Notes: a model not told the origin generated them from the sequence alone. Counted from the first letter of the stretch, positions 26,579 through 39,873 are shown. The stretch is DNA of 64,000 nt from Hevea brasiliensis (GCF_030052815.1 NC_079507.1:64249144-64313143); one strand, 5' to 3'. Numbers and translations: made by a program.

Positions 26579-29500
26579 ATGGCTGTTCGCCTCTTCACTC
26601 GCCCTGTACTCTGCAGGCCGACATCCTCCAACAAAACGCTAATTCTTTCTCTTCTCTCTCGCTCTTTATCTTCCCTCCCCACGACCAATCCTGTCTCTCG
26701 CTCTTTCTCTCTCCTCCGTGGTCTGCGGCCCCTCTCCGCCGCTGCCAGCTTCGCCTCCTTTAATCTTTCTCCTGCTCTAGCTACTCGGTCCTTCTCGACC
26801 CGGACTACAACGTCCTCGCTTAATGATCCGAGCCCTAACTGGTCTAACAGGCCTCCTAAAGAGACTATCTTGCTGGATGGATGCGACTTTGAACACTGGC
26901 TTGTGGTTATGGAGAAGCCAGAGGGCGATCCTACGAGGGATGAAATAATTGATAGCTATATCAAAACCCTGGCTATGGTTGTGGGCAGGTATGTTCTTTA
27001 TTTCCCAATTTTTAAATAATGGTTTCTGTCATTTTGTTGTTTAATAGTTATTCTTGGTTGATTCGATTTCTGGTATTTGGTTTCCGTAAATGGGAAAAAT
27101 TATTAGTTATTTTCTTTTCTATATAATTTCGGATCAATAATTTATATCTTTCCTCGTTCACAGGGAAATCAGTTGGGGTAGGATTGGACGAACCCACTTA
27201 GCTTAGTTTTGTAGCTTTTTTTAGTCGTAGTTCATCATTTGTTTTGTTTTTACAAGCTTTAATTCTTGGGCTTTTTGGTTTGTTACTAGTAGGACGTAGT
27301 ATTACAATAACTATATCTATATCCCAATTTGCTTGATAATTCAAATGTGGAAGAATTATTACATAACTAGCGGAATGAAGCCTAACAGTTATATGCTTAA
27401 GAATATGAGGTAAAAGAAAGGAATCTAATTTCATTGAAATTACAGTATATACTTTTCTTTTTGTTGAAGATTCCTGTTGAAAGATAAATTTTTCAATTGT
27501 TAAAATATAAGATATATTAAGTTGCTGTGATAGTGGTGGAAATGTCTATTGTAAATGTAATGCTTAGCGGTGTTGTATTTGTATAGCCTTCTACTTTCTG
27601 AATGCTCCCCAATAGTAGGCTGAGCATTTGGTCGGTTCAGTTCCTAACCGAACTATCGAAATCTGAAAATATGAAAACCAAATTGAACCTATGTTTTAGT
27701 GTAAACTGAGCTGAAACAAATATTTCGGTTTGGTACATTGGCTTGAGCCTAATTGGACCTGCATTTATGGGCCTGTGTTTATGAGAATAATTCTCATATA
27801 TGTTGCCAAACAATGAACAGCTTATAATTGGTTCCAAAAATCATAACCTGATAAGTGACAACTATCCAAATTGCACAAATATTGGTTGAATTTCAATATC
27901 ATACATGTTGTAGCACTACAGCGCTTTGAGGTGCTGCTCATATTGCAAAAATTTCTGTACCTGAAGGTGCAGTACATCAATTTTGCTTGAATACAAGATC
28001 AAGAAAGAAATAAAACTAAAAAAGAATATAAATTTGTAGTTAAAAAAACCTAGAATTACCTAAAAAGGACCAACATGTGAACTCAATTCATCACACTTGA
28101 AAAAGCAAAATAACACTTGAAATCATCACGTATTTGAAATATAGTTATTAAAGGCATGTCTCAGGGACACAACGCACCAAGCTCTAACCCTATCGCCTCT
28201 ACAATTGAAAAGTAGGTGACATTCACTAGACCCTTATGTGCCTATGCATGCGCCTTGTTCAAGCGCAAGGCTCTAGAAAGGCGCACATTTATTTCCACCT
28301 TTGGCAAGCACTTTCATTGATAAAAAGCACTTCTCAACTTAAAATTTGTTGATCTACCTGAATTCGATATTGATGCACAAGGAAGTTTTCGAAATTAGTA
28401 TCGCTGGTGATAATTAGTCTTCAAAACTCATCAAACTACCACAACTACACCTATTTCAAGATCTATGCCAAAAGGAAAAAGAAAAAACATCATCCACTAA
28501 CTTGAGAACTAAATAATACTTCTTTAGTTCTTAAAGGTGAGGAAGATAATGAAGATATTGATTTTGAAGATAAGTATCAAGATGATGAAGGTGTAGAAGA
28601 AGATCAAGAATATTATGATTCTACTCTTGATGGAGATTGAAGAGTAGTTATTTTATAATTGCTTGACTTTAGTTTTGAGACATTAAAAGACTATTCAAAT
28701 TTTAATATATTAGTACTTGAATGCTTTTTAGTTATTATTATTTTTAGTTTTATGTTATTTAAAGTTTGATGCAATATTCAAATTTATTTGACTTTTATGA
28801 ATTTTTTTTTTGTGCCTCACCTCACTTAGGTGCACGCATGCGCCTTGGCTCCAGGACCTCTTGGTGCCTTAGTGCGCCTTGAGCCTTTAATAACTATGAT
28901 TTGAAAAAGAAAAAAATAACATGAATTTCTGAACTTGTCTCAAGTGTCTAGTAATCAGTTGTTTCAGGTGAACCAATGGCAATGATCCTCTATGTTGTTG
29001 TGCCCCTATTTGGGAGGAGATTGTACTCTTTGGTTCCTTTTTCCTTTGTTTGACCAGATACATGCATGCGTGGTGCTGAATTTTGGTGAGCTGAGTAACT
29101 TCTGCCTTGGCTCACTTCAACATTAAGAGGATAATGTTGTGATGAGCTAGGCCTTATCTTACTTTTACTGCTTCTGGTGTTACTTTTACGATCAGGGAGG
29201 CCATGATGAGGGAGGAGGGAGGGTTTAGAGAGGGAGGTGCAAGAGATGAGAGGGAAGGGCCAAGAGCTGTAAAAAAATTAGGGATTTTAATGGGCTTGGC
29301 ATTTGGGGCCTTAAGACAAAACGGCAATACCTTGGGTAATAAAGGCAGCTGGATATATATGGCTAAAAACTTGTTGCGTTCCATTAGTTTGGTTTTTTGA
29401 CAGAATTAACTGAACTAAAAAGACAAAAATTTTACATATCTATAACTGAACTGAAAAGACCAAAAAACTGAATAAGAATGGTTCAGTTCAGTTTTTTAGT

Positions 29501-31773
29501 TATAACTGAAGCTTGCTCGCCCCTACTTGCCGTTTGGTAAAAGTCTTTCCAGATTGATATTTACCCACTTGTAGAACAGCCATATGATATATTATGCTAT
29601 CGTAGTCATTGCTTTTATGTTTTATCTGATACATTAAACCAGCCTCTCACTGTTGTATATGGGGCTTATGGATTGTTCATTCATATATACAGCTTTGGTG
29701 GTAGTGATTGCTGCATATCATCTTTGAAAGTAGTGTTTGTATTTTAATTTAAAGCAAGCAGTCAGCCAGTCTCAATTTGATGTTTGGGATCAGTATTAGG
29801 CTCTTCTTTAAAAATGATTCTTAAAATTATTTTACCATATCAGGGGATCACATTAGGCATGCTTTTGTTGGTCATGGGAAGTATAGGTTCTTATTTACAT
29901 TTGTAGTTTACTTGTTTCTAGTTTATGCCTTCAGTATCTCGCTATGTGCCTGCCTTATTTCAGCTTGTTTGCTAAGCAAACTGGTCTGGCTATTAATAAT
30001 ACCATTGGTTTTATATTTGTGCGTTTGAATTGCAGTGAGGAAGAAGCAAGGAAGAAGATCTACTCAGTTTCAACTAGATGCTACTATGCTTTTGGAGCTC
30101 TCGTGTCTGAAGAGCTTTCTTACGAGATTAAAAGTATTTCTACCTTCCAAGTGTTAATTTTATGCTGTTAATGTTTGTATTGGCAGTATTTGAAATATAT
30201 CTTATGTATTTTTCTTCCATCTTCTCAGAATTGCCCAGGGTTCGTTGGGTTCTTCCTGATTCATATTTGGATGTTAAGAACAAAGATTATGGAGGTGAGG
30301 TGTTTTCTTTTATTTCATGGCATAAGTGCTGCAGTAACCCATCTATATTGCTGTATTCAGTAGAGTAACTATTCATCTAGGAATTGAAGATATCTGTTGC
30401 ATATTATCTTTAGTTTCCGTTTTCTTGGTTTTAAGAGGAATATTGTTGTCATTTACTTCGGTTTTGCAATTTGGTTTTCATAATTTTCAGGGCTTGCCAG
30501 TAATGATACTCTTGCTTTTAACTGCAATTAAGAATATTTTGTTATTCACTTGGTTATACTGATTCTATAATTGATTTATTAATATTGTGACAAAGACTTG
30601 GAAGGGTAAAGGCTGTGGAACTTTGTAGACAATGCTTTATGATTCATATCTTTCGGATTCTATTAATGTTGCGACGAAGATTTGGAAGGGTAAAAGCAGT
30701 GGAACTTAGTGGACAATGCTTTATGAACCATATCTTTGGGTGAGGATGGCTTGGTGTGTTTGAGCATCGGGTCCTGGGTGTGGAGTTTGTTAAAAACACA
30801 ATGCTTGGTGCGGGATGGGCTACATGCTATTAATTGATTTCACTACCCACCTCATTTCTCTCTTAACACAGAATAAATTCATGTTCTTATGCGAAGCATA
30901 CACCCTAAATTGAAGGTGCCTGCTTTGCATTCTTCTTTGAGGGACACAGATACATGGATCACTGCCTGCATCTTGACACCTTAGGATTTCTTATTCCTGC
31001 ATTATACAGCTAAAATGTTTTATGCTGTATAGTCGAGTGAACTTTAGACTTTAGTGCCTCCTTAACTGGGTCTCCTCCTGTCATACTGATTCCGCTGCAG
31101 ACGCACACACTTGCTCTTTGTTGTTATTGGCTATTACATGTAGTGCATGATATGAGCTTTTACACCTTTTATAGGGGAACCATTTATTGATGGCAAAGCT
31201 GTTCCCTATGATCCGAAGTACCATGAAGAATGGATGAGGAATAATGCCAGGGCAAATGAGAGAAATAGGCGCAACGATAGGCCTCGTAACTTTGACAGGT
31301 CAAGAAACTATGAAAGAAGAAGGGAAAATATGCAGAACAGAGATTTCCAGAACACAAGGGCAGCTCCAATGGACAATCAGGGCATGCAGAACCCCACATC
31401 CAACATGGCTGGAGTGCCACTGAGCAACATGAGTGGACCAGGTGGGCCGCCGCCACCACCACCTAACAACTATATGGGCAGACCACCCCCTAACAACTAT
31501 ATGCATGGGCCACCACCGCCGCCTCCCAACAACTATATGGGTGGGCCACAAAACATGGGAGGAATACCTCACAACAATTTTGGAGGCATGCCTCCCAATA
31601 ACATGGGAGGAGTGCCTCAAAGTCCAGGATGGTCCAATAACATGCCTGGGAACATGCAGCATAACTTTCAGAATGGGCCCAACGATGGAGGCATGCCTCA
31701 CCAAGGTGCACAGTCAAACTACCAGAATAACTACACTTCAAACAGGGATGGAAGCATGCCTGGTGGAGACTAG
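26579..31773 (+). CDS. MORF8: Organellar RNA editing factor MORF8/RIP1-like
   Basis: MORF/RIP proteins bind PPR editing factors in mitochondria and plastids and are needed for C-to-U RNA editing. Exons: 26579-26988, 30036-30133, 30229-30294, 31175-31773; phases join to 390 residues. The N-terminal 90 residues are rich in Ser, Arg and Leu with almost no acids, as in a transit peptide. The MORF box follows: [56 protein letters not shown], then [18 protein letters not shown]. The tail is basic ([10 protein letters not shown]) and then rich in Pro, Asn, Met and Gly with [15 protein letters not shown] repeats, typical of MORF8. An upstream in-frame ATG at 26558 would add seven residues; 26579 is preferred because MAVRLFTR begins a normal transit peptide. 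Confidence 0.92.
27616..29524. mobile_element. Possible older hAT element enclosing the 759 bp hAT
   Basis: The left end TAGGCTGAGCATTTGGTCGG and right end CTTGCTCGCCCCTA resemble the common hAT terminus TAGGGGTGAGCA followed by a GGTTCGGTT-type subterminal repeat; GTTCAGTT-type motifs occur at both ends. The flanking 8-mers do not match, so this could equally be two unrelated fragments. Confidence 0.35.
28140..28898. mobile_element. hAT element with perfect 8 bp target duplication
   Basis: Termini TATAGTTATTAAAGGC (28140-28155) and GCCTTTAATAACTATG (28883-28898) are inverted, 15 of 16 matching. They are flanked by identical 8 bp repeats ATTTGAAA at 28132-28139 and 28899-28906. Subterminal regions are rich in GCGCC/GGCGC motifs. 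Near 28535-28640 the plus strand reads an acidic stretch ending in a stop ([17 protein letters not shown]), like the tail of a hAT transposase, so this may be a deletion derivative of an autonomous hAT. It lies in MORF8 intron 1. Confidence 0.88.
30561..30740. repeat. Imperfect tandem duplication (about 90 bp unit) in MORF8 intron 3
   Basis: Two direct copies beginning GATTCTAT..., at 30561 and 30655, share GGAAGGGTAAA, GTGGAACTT and GACAATGCTTTATGA with scattered substitutions and a small length difference. Confidence 0.85.
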
Positions 31774-31783
31774 GCTTGAATGA

Positions 31784-33817
31784 TATCGGAAGACGCTAGG
31801 CATGCTGTGTAGATATCCAAGGAAGATTTTTTTTTTTTTTTTGGTAATCTTCTCAAGGCTAATAGTCTTAATGTTCAGATTGGCTGATGATTTATTGATG
31901 TTTGCTTGTCATCATTGTTTGCATGGCGCTACTTGTGCTAATATTGAATTAAATGTCAGCTAAAATTTTAAGTAGAGGATTCAATCTGTATTGTGTCTCT
32001 CGCAACTTGCCCGTCGTATTAGGTGTGTATATGGTTTTTATGTCTCTTTGCTTGCTGCATGATTATATAGATTTTTTTTTTCTTTCCTTGCATACATGTA
32101 TTTTGCCTCATTTATGTAGAGGAGAGAAATCTTAGAAACAGTTCATTTCAATTTAGTTAAAGCTTGTTTGGCAGACCATAGACATCAGTTGGGGACTGCT
32201 GAATTGTACAGGGACTAGGCTCATCATTTGGGATTGAGACATGCGTCTTGGAAAATTATTTTTTTTAAATACTGTTTTATATCTTCTTATTAATGCATTT
32301 AAGGTGTTTTTTTTCTCAGTAAAAACTTAAATAACAATGTTAAATAGATAATTACTGCAAAAGAGCATGGCTTTGGCCTATTCATATATCACAGAGCAAG
32401 AGAAATTCACCCTGTATTCTGGATTTGGTGGGTAAATTCATTTTTATATTCTGTATTTGGTGGATGTATTTAAGTAACATTTTCTTTTCAAGTTTTATTT
32501 TATGTTTATGTACCAGTCTTGTTGTTGCTACTGATTTTTGGTATGCATTCAACTTCAAGGGCTAATGGCATTCTCAATAGACAAGTGAGTTTGTTTTTAC
32601 ATTTTGTTGGTTAGGTTTTGAATTTTAAGACTATAGCATAAAGAAGATATTTCCTTCCTATGTGAATTTCTTGTTCTTGGTGTGGACAGTTTGCGTTTGA
32701 TTAATTGAACAGATGAACTCGGTATATAATGGCTGCATTTGGAGTCGAAGTTGAAAGATAAAAAAATAAAAATTATTTTAATCGAAACAGCTAACTAAAA
32801 CCGATACTCCACGCCTAAAAAACAAAAAGCCCAAAGCATGAGAGTAAATCCTATTGCACATCTGTGGTTACTCAGACAGCTGAACATCGAACAAAAATAA
32901 TGGAACAAAGTAGCTCCACAGCTGCCAGTTCGGCCATCATCCAAGGGGAGACAACAAATATTGTAGATGCACAACCACGAGTTCCATTAACAAGCAAGGA
33001 GAAATCTTTCAGCCCAAAACCAAGTGGATTTTTCAGACAAAAACATATCAACCCTAGACTCAGTTGAAAGAAGAAAGCCGTCGACTATCAAAGAAAAACC
33101 AAATTCATATAGGTGCCGGATAAATTGAGAAAAGACATGACAAAAGTAGGTTTCTCATTTTCTTGCAGCCTAAGAACCCCTAAGATCTGCCTTTAAAGGT
33201 GCTGACGACCCTTGTATTAAAGAAGAACCAAATTCATTGCATAAGTTGATTGATGAAAATAAAGATTCGCGTGTATATAAGTATGCACATAAGACGAACA
33301 TAAGCTTCGAAACCAACCATTCAACAGAGGATTATTTTTACTTTTTTCATCTATCCAACGTTTGCACTTACGTTTATAGATGTTATAATTAATTAAATTA
33401 AATTCTTATAAAAATTTTGTTTTCAAATAAAGGATAAGTAATTATAAGTGTGAAAAAAAATATCAGATAATTTCTTTTTAATAATTTTATAATTAGATTT
33501 GATAAGCCTTCGTGATAGATTGTGTTAAATATATGATATTATAATGGATGTATTATAGGAAGTTGGATTTTCTTTCATTTTGATGAAGTGATCATGGAAG
33601 TCAAATTTTACAACTTTTTCTATGTGTAATTAACCAATAGCATTTTATAGACATTGCGTTCTTCCTTATATTGCTTGTCATATATAGGATTTATTTGTTT
33701 GGAGTATTAATAGTATTTGAAGTTTTTATTATTAATAAATAAAGGAGAAAATGGTCTTTTTAAGTTAATCCCCACCCTTTTGAGATTAAATTCAATGCTT
33801 AAAATCATTAAAAGGAA

Positions 33818-33854
<37 letters not shown>

Positions 33855-36300
33855 TGAATTATACAGATTATATATAGTCTCTTAACGACTATAGTCTCTT
33901 ACTTTGATGGTTATTTCATTTTTTAATTTATTAAAATAAAATTTCTCAAATTTTAGCATTGTTACTGAAAAAATCTTTTTAATATATAATAATATATAGA
34001 TTTTTTGCTATATATTTTTTTAATTAATACTTAACTGAAATACATTTATAAATTATTAATTATTATTATTATATAAAAAGCTAAAATATTGATAAAATAT
34101 AATATATATTATAAAATATTATTTTAAAATTTATTATTATATTATTATTATTTTATAAATGGTTACAATTTTAATTTAACTAATAATAAATAACACATAC
34201 TTATTTAATAATTTTATTAATAAATTTAGTTAAGATAAAATAATTTTAATGATAATAATTATTAATTAATTAATTATAAAAATAAGAGAAAAAAAAAGGA
34301 TAAAGAGTAATTTAATTCTTTTTTAATCTAAAAATATGTTATTAGAAGTTAAGGGATTTTTTTTTCTGAAATAAAATTAAAATTGATGAATTTTATTTAA
34401 ATTGAATTTGAGTAATTAAAATGAAATAATTATATAAGTTGAGAAATGATTAGTGCAATTTATTTCATAAAAAATATTTTTTTACTATAAAATAATTAAA
34501 ATAATATTTATAAAAGAAAGTCCTTATAACTTACAACAATCTCACCTGAATTATTATTATTTTTAAAGCAAATGTAAATTTTATTCCATTTATTTAGAAT
34601 TATGCAGTCAACATTTCTTGAGGAAACCTTTGTTTGTGATGTTGACGAGCTCTTTTAAATTGGAATTGTTATCAGGAAAAAAAAAAACATTTACTATTAT
34701 TATCCATCGGAAAAAAAAAAAAGAATAAATTATGTCGGAGATGGAAACTTGGTCCGCAAAACTACAAGCCGTCACAGACAATTCTACTTTGTCGTCTATA
34801 GCCATTGGCTGATTATTTAAGTAATTTTTAATTAATTCAACTTAAACCACTAAAGGTAGCTATATTTTATTCTATTATTTATTAGAATATATTTAATATA
34901 AATTTAATTTTATATAAAAAATTATTTAATAATTATTAAATTAAATATATATAATACTTAAATTTGTATATAAATATTTAATTTAATTTAATAATTATAA
35001 ACCCATGTTCACATAAATTTGACCTTATCCATTAATTATTTCGTGTCTACACTTTGTTAGTTTCCCTTTCGGGAAGGCTTTAATTCAAATAATTTTTTAT
35101 TCATTTGAAAACTGGTTGTAGTATGTGTTATGCTCAGCAGCCACAGCCCAAATAATTTTTCATTTTAATCTTTTTAAAAATTAAAAATTTATGAGAATTT
35201 AAGTCAATTATTTTCACTCTAAATTATACATTTAATCAATGAATTCTTACACAAATTACATGTAAATGGTGTCATTCTAGAAGATCATATTGATTTTTGA
35301 ATTTTGATACACAGAATCCATAAAAACAAAATTAAGTAAATAATAATTAAAGAATATAGATAATATAGTTGCCTAGCTAGCTAGGACAATCTGATTTATA
35401 AGATGCGATTGTGTTAGTGTTGGTAGTGATTTATTAAATTTTGAATTTATTTTATATATATTTTATCAATCATTAAGGAAAAATAATTAAATTATTATTA
35501 TTTTAAAAATGAATAATTTTTTTTCATTGATCTATATATGATTCTAATTAATTGATCGAGTTAAATTAAAATTATTTAATGATAGAACTATATCAATAAT
35601 TAATTGAGTATGAAAGGAGGTTTACGTTTTTACAACTATATTTATTTTTTATTTTTAAATATTTTTGATAATATCAATAGGTATCTTATATTGATTAAAG
35701 TGTTTGTATTATATATAAGACTTATCTGTTTTTGTCTGAACATAAGAGATATGTTATTCTACATTAATTTAAAATAAAATATTTATACTAAAATTTAATA
35801 TATTTTCTCTACATAAATATTTAATTTTGTATATTAATAAATATTTATGTATATTAATTAAAAGCGATTGCCCATGGATTAATTGAACATCTTATGAAAA
35901 GAAACAAAATCCAATTAAGTAAGTGAAAACCTCAGCATCCACATATGAAAATATAATGAATTGCCCAAGTGCATTGAACATAATCTTAAGATGAAAAAGG
36001 TTCATCATAAATAATATATATTCTTAATTGAACATAATTAAAGACCAAAATTTCTATTTGCATTTGCCTACAAGAAGGAATAAGGAGAAGAAAGAAGAAG
36101 TTTCCTTGCAAGTACCCAAGATTCCGACCGTCAAAGGAGACCCTCTTTTTCTTGTAGAAAACAAAACAATGTTTCTTTATATTTTTATATAATTACTATT
36201 ATCAATATTTGCTCCAAAACGTGCCATTGTTTGCCACCAGAATTGAAATCAAAGACCGTTTAGTTAGTTCCTCTACCTCCATCACTGCCTGAAAAACAAG
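31784..36300. other. Long spacer between MORF8 and the ERF gene
   Basis: MORF8 3' UTR (to about 32200) followed by about 4 kb of increasingly AT-rich DNA. It holds an (AT)n tract at 33821-33850 and several A/T-only blocks. The open frame near 32864-33067 lacks any recognisable feature. No gene seen. Confidence 0.6.
33821..33850. repeat. (AT)n microsatellite
   Basis: An uninterrupted AT dinucleotide run of about 15 units. Confidence 0.95.
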
Positions 36301-36303
36301 AAT

Positions 36304-36786
36304 ATGGAAGAAGCATCTCAAGCAGGGAACAAGAGTACAAAGAAGCAACATAGGGCAACCGGAGAGCCTCGGTACAGGGGGATTCGCCGACGGCCTTGGG
36401 GGAAGTTTGCTGCAGAGATACGTGACCCAACAAGGAACGGTGCACGCCGCTGGCTAGGAACGTTTGAGACGGAGGAGGAGGCTGCCAGAGCTTATGATAG
36501 AGCTGCTTTTGCTTTTCGTGGTCATTTGGCCATTCTCAACTTCCCAAATGAATACCAATACCACAGCCTTACCTCTCCACCATCATTTGCTTCTTCTTCT
36601 GCTGCTTCTTCTTCTTCTTATTCTTCCTCCTCCTCCTCCTCCTCCTCCTCCTCCTCCTGCTCTGCTCCTCCTGCCAGTTACGGCCTGGCGGGTTCTTCTG
36701 GAGGGCAGGAAGTAATAGAGTTTGAGTATTTGGATAACAAATTGTTAGAGGATCTTCTTGAGTTTCAAGAGGGTAGGCAACAGTAA
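36304..36786 (+). CDS. AP2/ERF transcription factor, group IX (ERF095-098-like)
   Basis: Intronless 160-residue ethylene response factor. A single AP2 domain (residues 22-80) contains [18 protein letters not shown] and the WLGTF and AARAYDRAA elements, with Ala and Asp at the usual ERF (not DREB) positions; it should bind GCC-box promoters in the nucleus. A serine tract (about residues 93-121) is encoded by TCT/TCC repeats. The C-terminus [16 protein letters not shown] matches the group IX CMIX-1/EDLL activation motif known from Arabidopsis ERF98. The small size and this tail place it among ERF095-098-type activators of defence and stress genes; the exact orthologue is not determined. The start is the first ATG after an AT-rich leader. 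Confidence 0.92.
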   Translation: MEEASQAGNKSTKKQHRATGEPRYRGIRRRPWGKFAAEIRDPTRNGARRWLGTFETEEEAARAYDRAAFAFRGHLAILNFPNEYQYHSLTSPPSFASSSAASSSSYSSSSSSSSSSSSCSAPPASYGLAGSSGGQEVIEFEYLDNKLLEDLLEFQEGRQQ

Positions 36787-36789
36787 GGC

Positions 36790-39121
36790 TTATTAATGCG
36801 TAATTAGTGTGTTTTGAGTATCCAGAAATGTAATTCACTTCAGTTTTAGGCATTAATGATTGTTTGATTGTAAAATTAAATTTTAAGAAATGCATTTCCA
36901 TTATTTATCCATTTACTTATTCATTCAAGAAACGCACTTTCAAGAAATGCATTTCCATTTCTGTTTACGTTGAAAAATCTGAAACGGAAAGGTATAGAAA
37001 ATGTTAGATTCGATGGTATGTTGATCATAACAGTAATTGAAGGTCTGGAAAGGTCTTCTTGAACTTGTTGACAAACTTATGTGACGTTTATGTCACAGAC
37101 GCCTCAGCCCAGCACTAGAACGCCAATTTCCAATAACACTAAAGCGTTTCAATTGTCTGCTATATACATTTATAAATGAAGCAAAAGCAACCTCATGCTC
37201 CTACCTTGCTTTGGCATTTTGCTAATAGACACAATGAATGAAAAAGGAAAAAATAAATTATTAATATACATTCAATAAATATTTGATAAAAGGCTATGTA
37301 AGATATTTTTTAAGAAATAATAAATTAATAAAAATTATATATATATATATATATATATAAGTGAGTCGTCTAAAAATTATAATTACTAAATAAATTTTTT
37401 TTAAATTTAGTAATTATTTTTATTTATATATAATTTATTTATTAATTTATCATTCCATTCCATGTGAATATGCTTATATTGTATTATATAGTTATTTAAA
37501 TCCTACAAAATTTACGAGGCTTATCTCTATAAGCAATTGCTTAGAAGAGAGTATTGATACAATAAATTTTATATTTTCGTATATGAATATATTCTCAAAA
37601 AAAAAATGACATTCTCATCGATATAAGACCTTTTTTTAACCTTCTAATCAACATATCAGAATTTGGTACATCATGTCAATGATAATAATAATTTTTTTTA
37701 TTAAATATATCTATTATTTATCAATCACTTATAAATATTTTAATTAAATATATAATTATTTATCAGTTAATTTTTATAAATTAAGTCGATTACCTTTTTA
37801 ATTTTTTTAATTTGGAGAAGTTAACGACTGCTAATTGACCCTATTGCATGGCAGCAATCTAGCGTTTATCGGATCAGATCTCCATAGAGATTAATAATTA
37901 TTTATAAAAATTTACGAAAAAGGGGAACTAAATATTCAACGTGCTGAAGAAGCTGATGGTGGAGATAGTTTTAGATTTGGACTGGTGCAACTTATATGTG
38001 TGGCTGGTGACGGCTGAGCAGTGGAGAGGACCACTTTTCAATTCTTAACTATTTTTCAAATTTCATATTCTTTTTGGTTCCAATGAGATTGATGCCGTGG
38101 TGAGGTTTCTCCACTTTGTTTAAGCATAATTAATTCTCAATTGGAAATGTGAAATAATTAGATTCATTAGATTACGCTTTTTTAATATTTATTAACTTTA
38201 TGTGGTACATATATTACACCTTTTTTATTTTATTATTAATTTATAAATATTTAATTTTTATCAAAAATATAATTATTTAATTTTTTTTATTTAAATTCAA
38301 TTTACTATAAATTTAAAATATAAAATATATAATAAAATTTATTTTATAAATACATAAATTTATATATTTATTTTTTAAATCTATGAAATTCAATCTAAAT
38401 AATAAAAAAAAAAAAGACAAATCAGGAAAAAGACTTTTCATTTGTATATGTGGAAATTTTTTTGTATTGCTTGTATGAAGTTAACAAAATCACACCATAA
38501 TTTATATATAATCCATTAGAAATGGGCTAATTATTAGTTATACTTGGTGCACTAAAAAATAGTACTTCCTCTCTCACAGAAAGTGAGTCCTTCTTTTCAT
38601 ATAAGAAGTGAGTTTTATATGATTGTGAGATAAGATATATGTACACCGAATATACCTAATAATTCCTCAAAAAAATGGGAGGGAGACCCACGTCTAAGTA
38701 GAGAGAGAAAAGCTATAATAAATCCCCACAGAAGAAGAATGAGACTCTTTGTCTCAAAGGAAAACCCACCAGAGAAGATTTCTCTCAATAAACACTTTCA
38801 AACAAATATTGTTGCTGAAAGTAATTATAGATTTATTTATTTATATATTAGCGTATGTAAATTTTTTTTCCTTTATTAGTAAATATATTAATTTATTTTA
38901 TAAAATAAAAAACCTAATATATAATACACCCTTAAACTTAATTAAAATATACATTGGCATCTAAATTTTATTTAACCTATTATTATTATTTTTGAATATG
39001 GGTTATTTACATATTTTTTGTTTTTGTTGCAATCAAATGATAAGATGAGTCAATTTATTATAAATTTAATGATTTAATAATTAATTAATTGATTTTATAA
39101 TATAATATTATAGTTTAAAAT
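36790..39121. other. AT-rich spacer up to the viral integration
   Basis: A direct repeat of about 18 bp around AAGAAATGCATTTCCATT (36887-36904 and 36943-36960) follows the ERF gene. Next comes an (AT)n tract at 37336-37359 and then A/T-dominated DNA to the viral junction at 39125. No gene seen. Confidence 0.6.
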
Positions 39122-39124
39122 TCA

Positions 39125-39400
39125 ATGTTGTATGGACTGAGAAGAGGAAGGAGAGATTCTCCAACCTGAGCATCTTCAGGTAAAGTGGATATTTCTACGA
39201 GATTATCAATTCTGGAAGATAGTGTTCTTCGAAGTGGTGAAGAGAAAGAAAGAGAAGAGGTGAGATTAACAATCTCAGAGGGAGAAGGGGTTTGGATATG
39301 AGTTTCAGAAACAGGGTTAGGTGTTTGACAAGCCATATTTGGTACGTGGCGTTGTGGCCAGAGATCGCTCTACCTTCTAGGAAGGAATTAAGCAGTTACT
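39125..39400 (-). repeat. Terminal redundancy copy 2 (5' coding end of the virus)
   Basis: Matches 45929-46204 without gaps at an offset of 6804 bp; I count four substitutions. It carries the start codon (39338-39336) and about the first 70 codons, then ends in host DNA. Upstream of 39400 the two copies differ. Confidence 0.95.
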
Positions 39401-39730
39401 CCAAGATAAGCAGGGAGCCCTTACCACTCATATAATGAACTCATGCTATGCCTCTTCCCTATCCATAGGTACTCTCTGGCTGTGCCCTTTTGTTCATTAT
39501 ACAAGTGATAATGGGACCGTCGCACCTTAATGTCAAAACAAAGATATTTCTGATACACAGGATCCTCTTAAAGAGGCAAGTGTAGAGCATACGTATCTCT
39601 GGTTATAAGAGTATGATACACATTCAAAGATTTTCAGAGAGAAGGAGAAGAGTTTAGAAAGCCATAGAAGAGAACTTCAGAGAATATTATTGAAAGAAAA
39701 CTGAGTCTGAACACAACTGAAGAGAGCAAC

Positions 39731-39742
39731 TCCTTATATAGG
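39731..39742 (-). promoter_or_regulatory. TATA box of the pararetrovirus pregenomic promoter
   Basis: Minus-strand CCTATATAAGGA lies 132 bp after the end of the coding region. Caulimovirid pregenomic RNA promoters carry a TATATAA of this form. Transcription would start roughly 30 bases downstream (near 39705), giving a leader of about 300 bases before the primer-binding position. Confidence 0.7.
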
Positions 39743-39873
39743 CGAGGAGGCTCTTAACATAACAGGCAACCGGTTAGAAACTGGCTACCGACACTCTTAA
39801 AGCAACATAAAGAAAAGCAAAATAAAGACAGATACATTATTACATTATTGACTGTCAAACTTTTTAACTTTTA

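Noticed and set aside
31184..31741. Open frames on both strands over the last MORF8 exon
   Set aside because: Produced by the repetitive Pro/Asn/Met codons of the MORF8 tail; the spliced MORF8 frame explains the region.
32864..33067. 67-codon open frame downstream of MORF8
   Set aside because: No recognisable motif, no splice context and biased composition; not supported as a gene.
36464..36715. Alternative frame with Leu/Pro runs inside the ERF gene
   Set aside because: A frame-shifted reading of the AP2 domain and the trinucleotide repeat.
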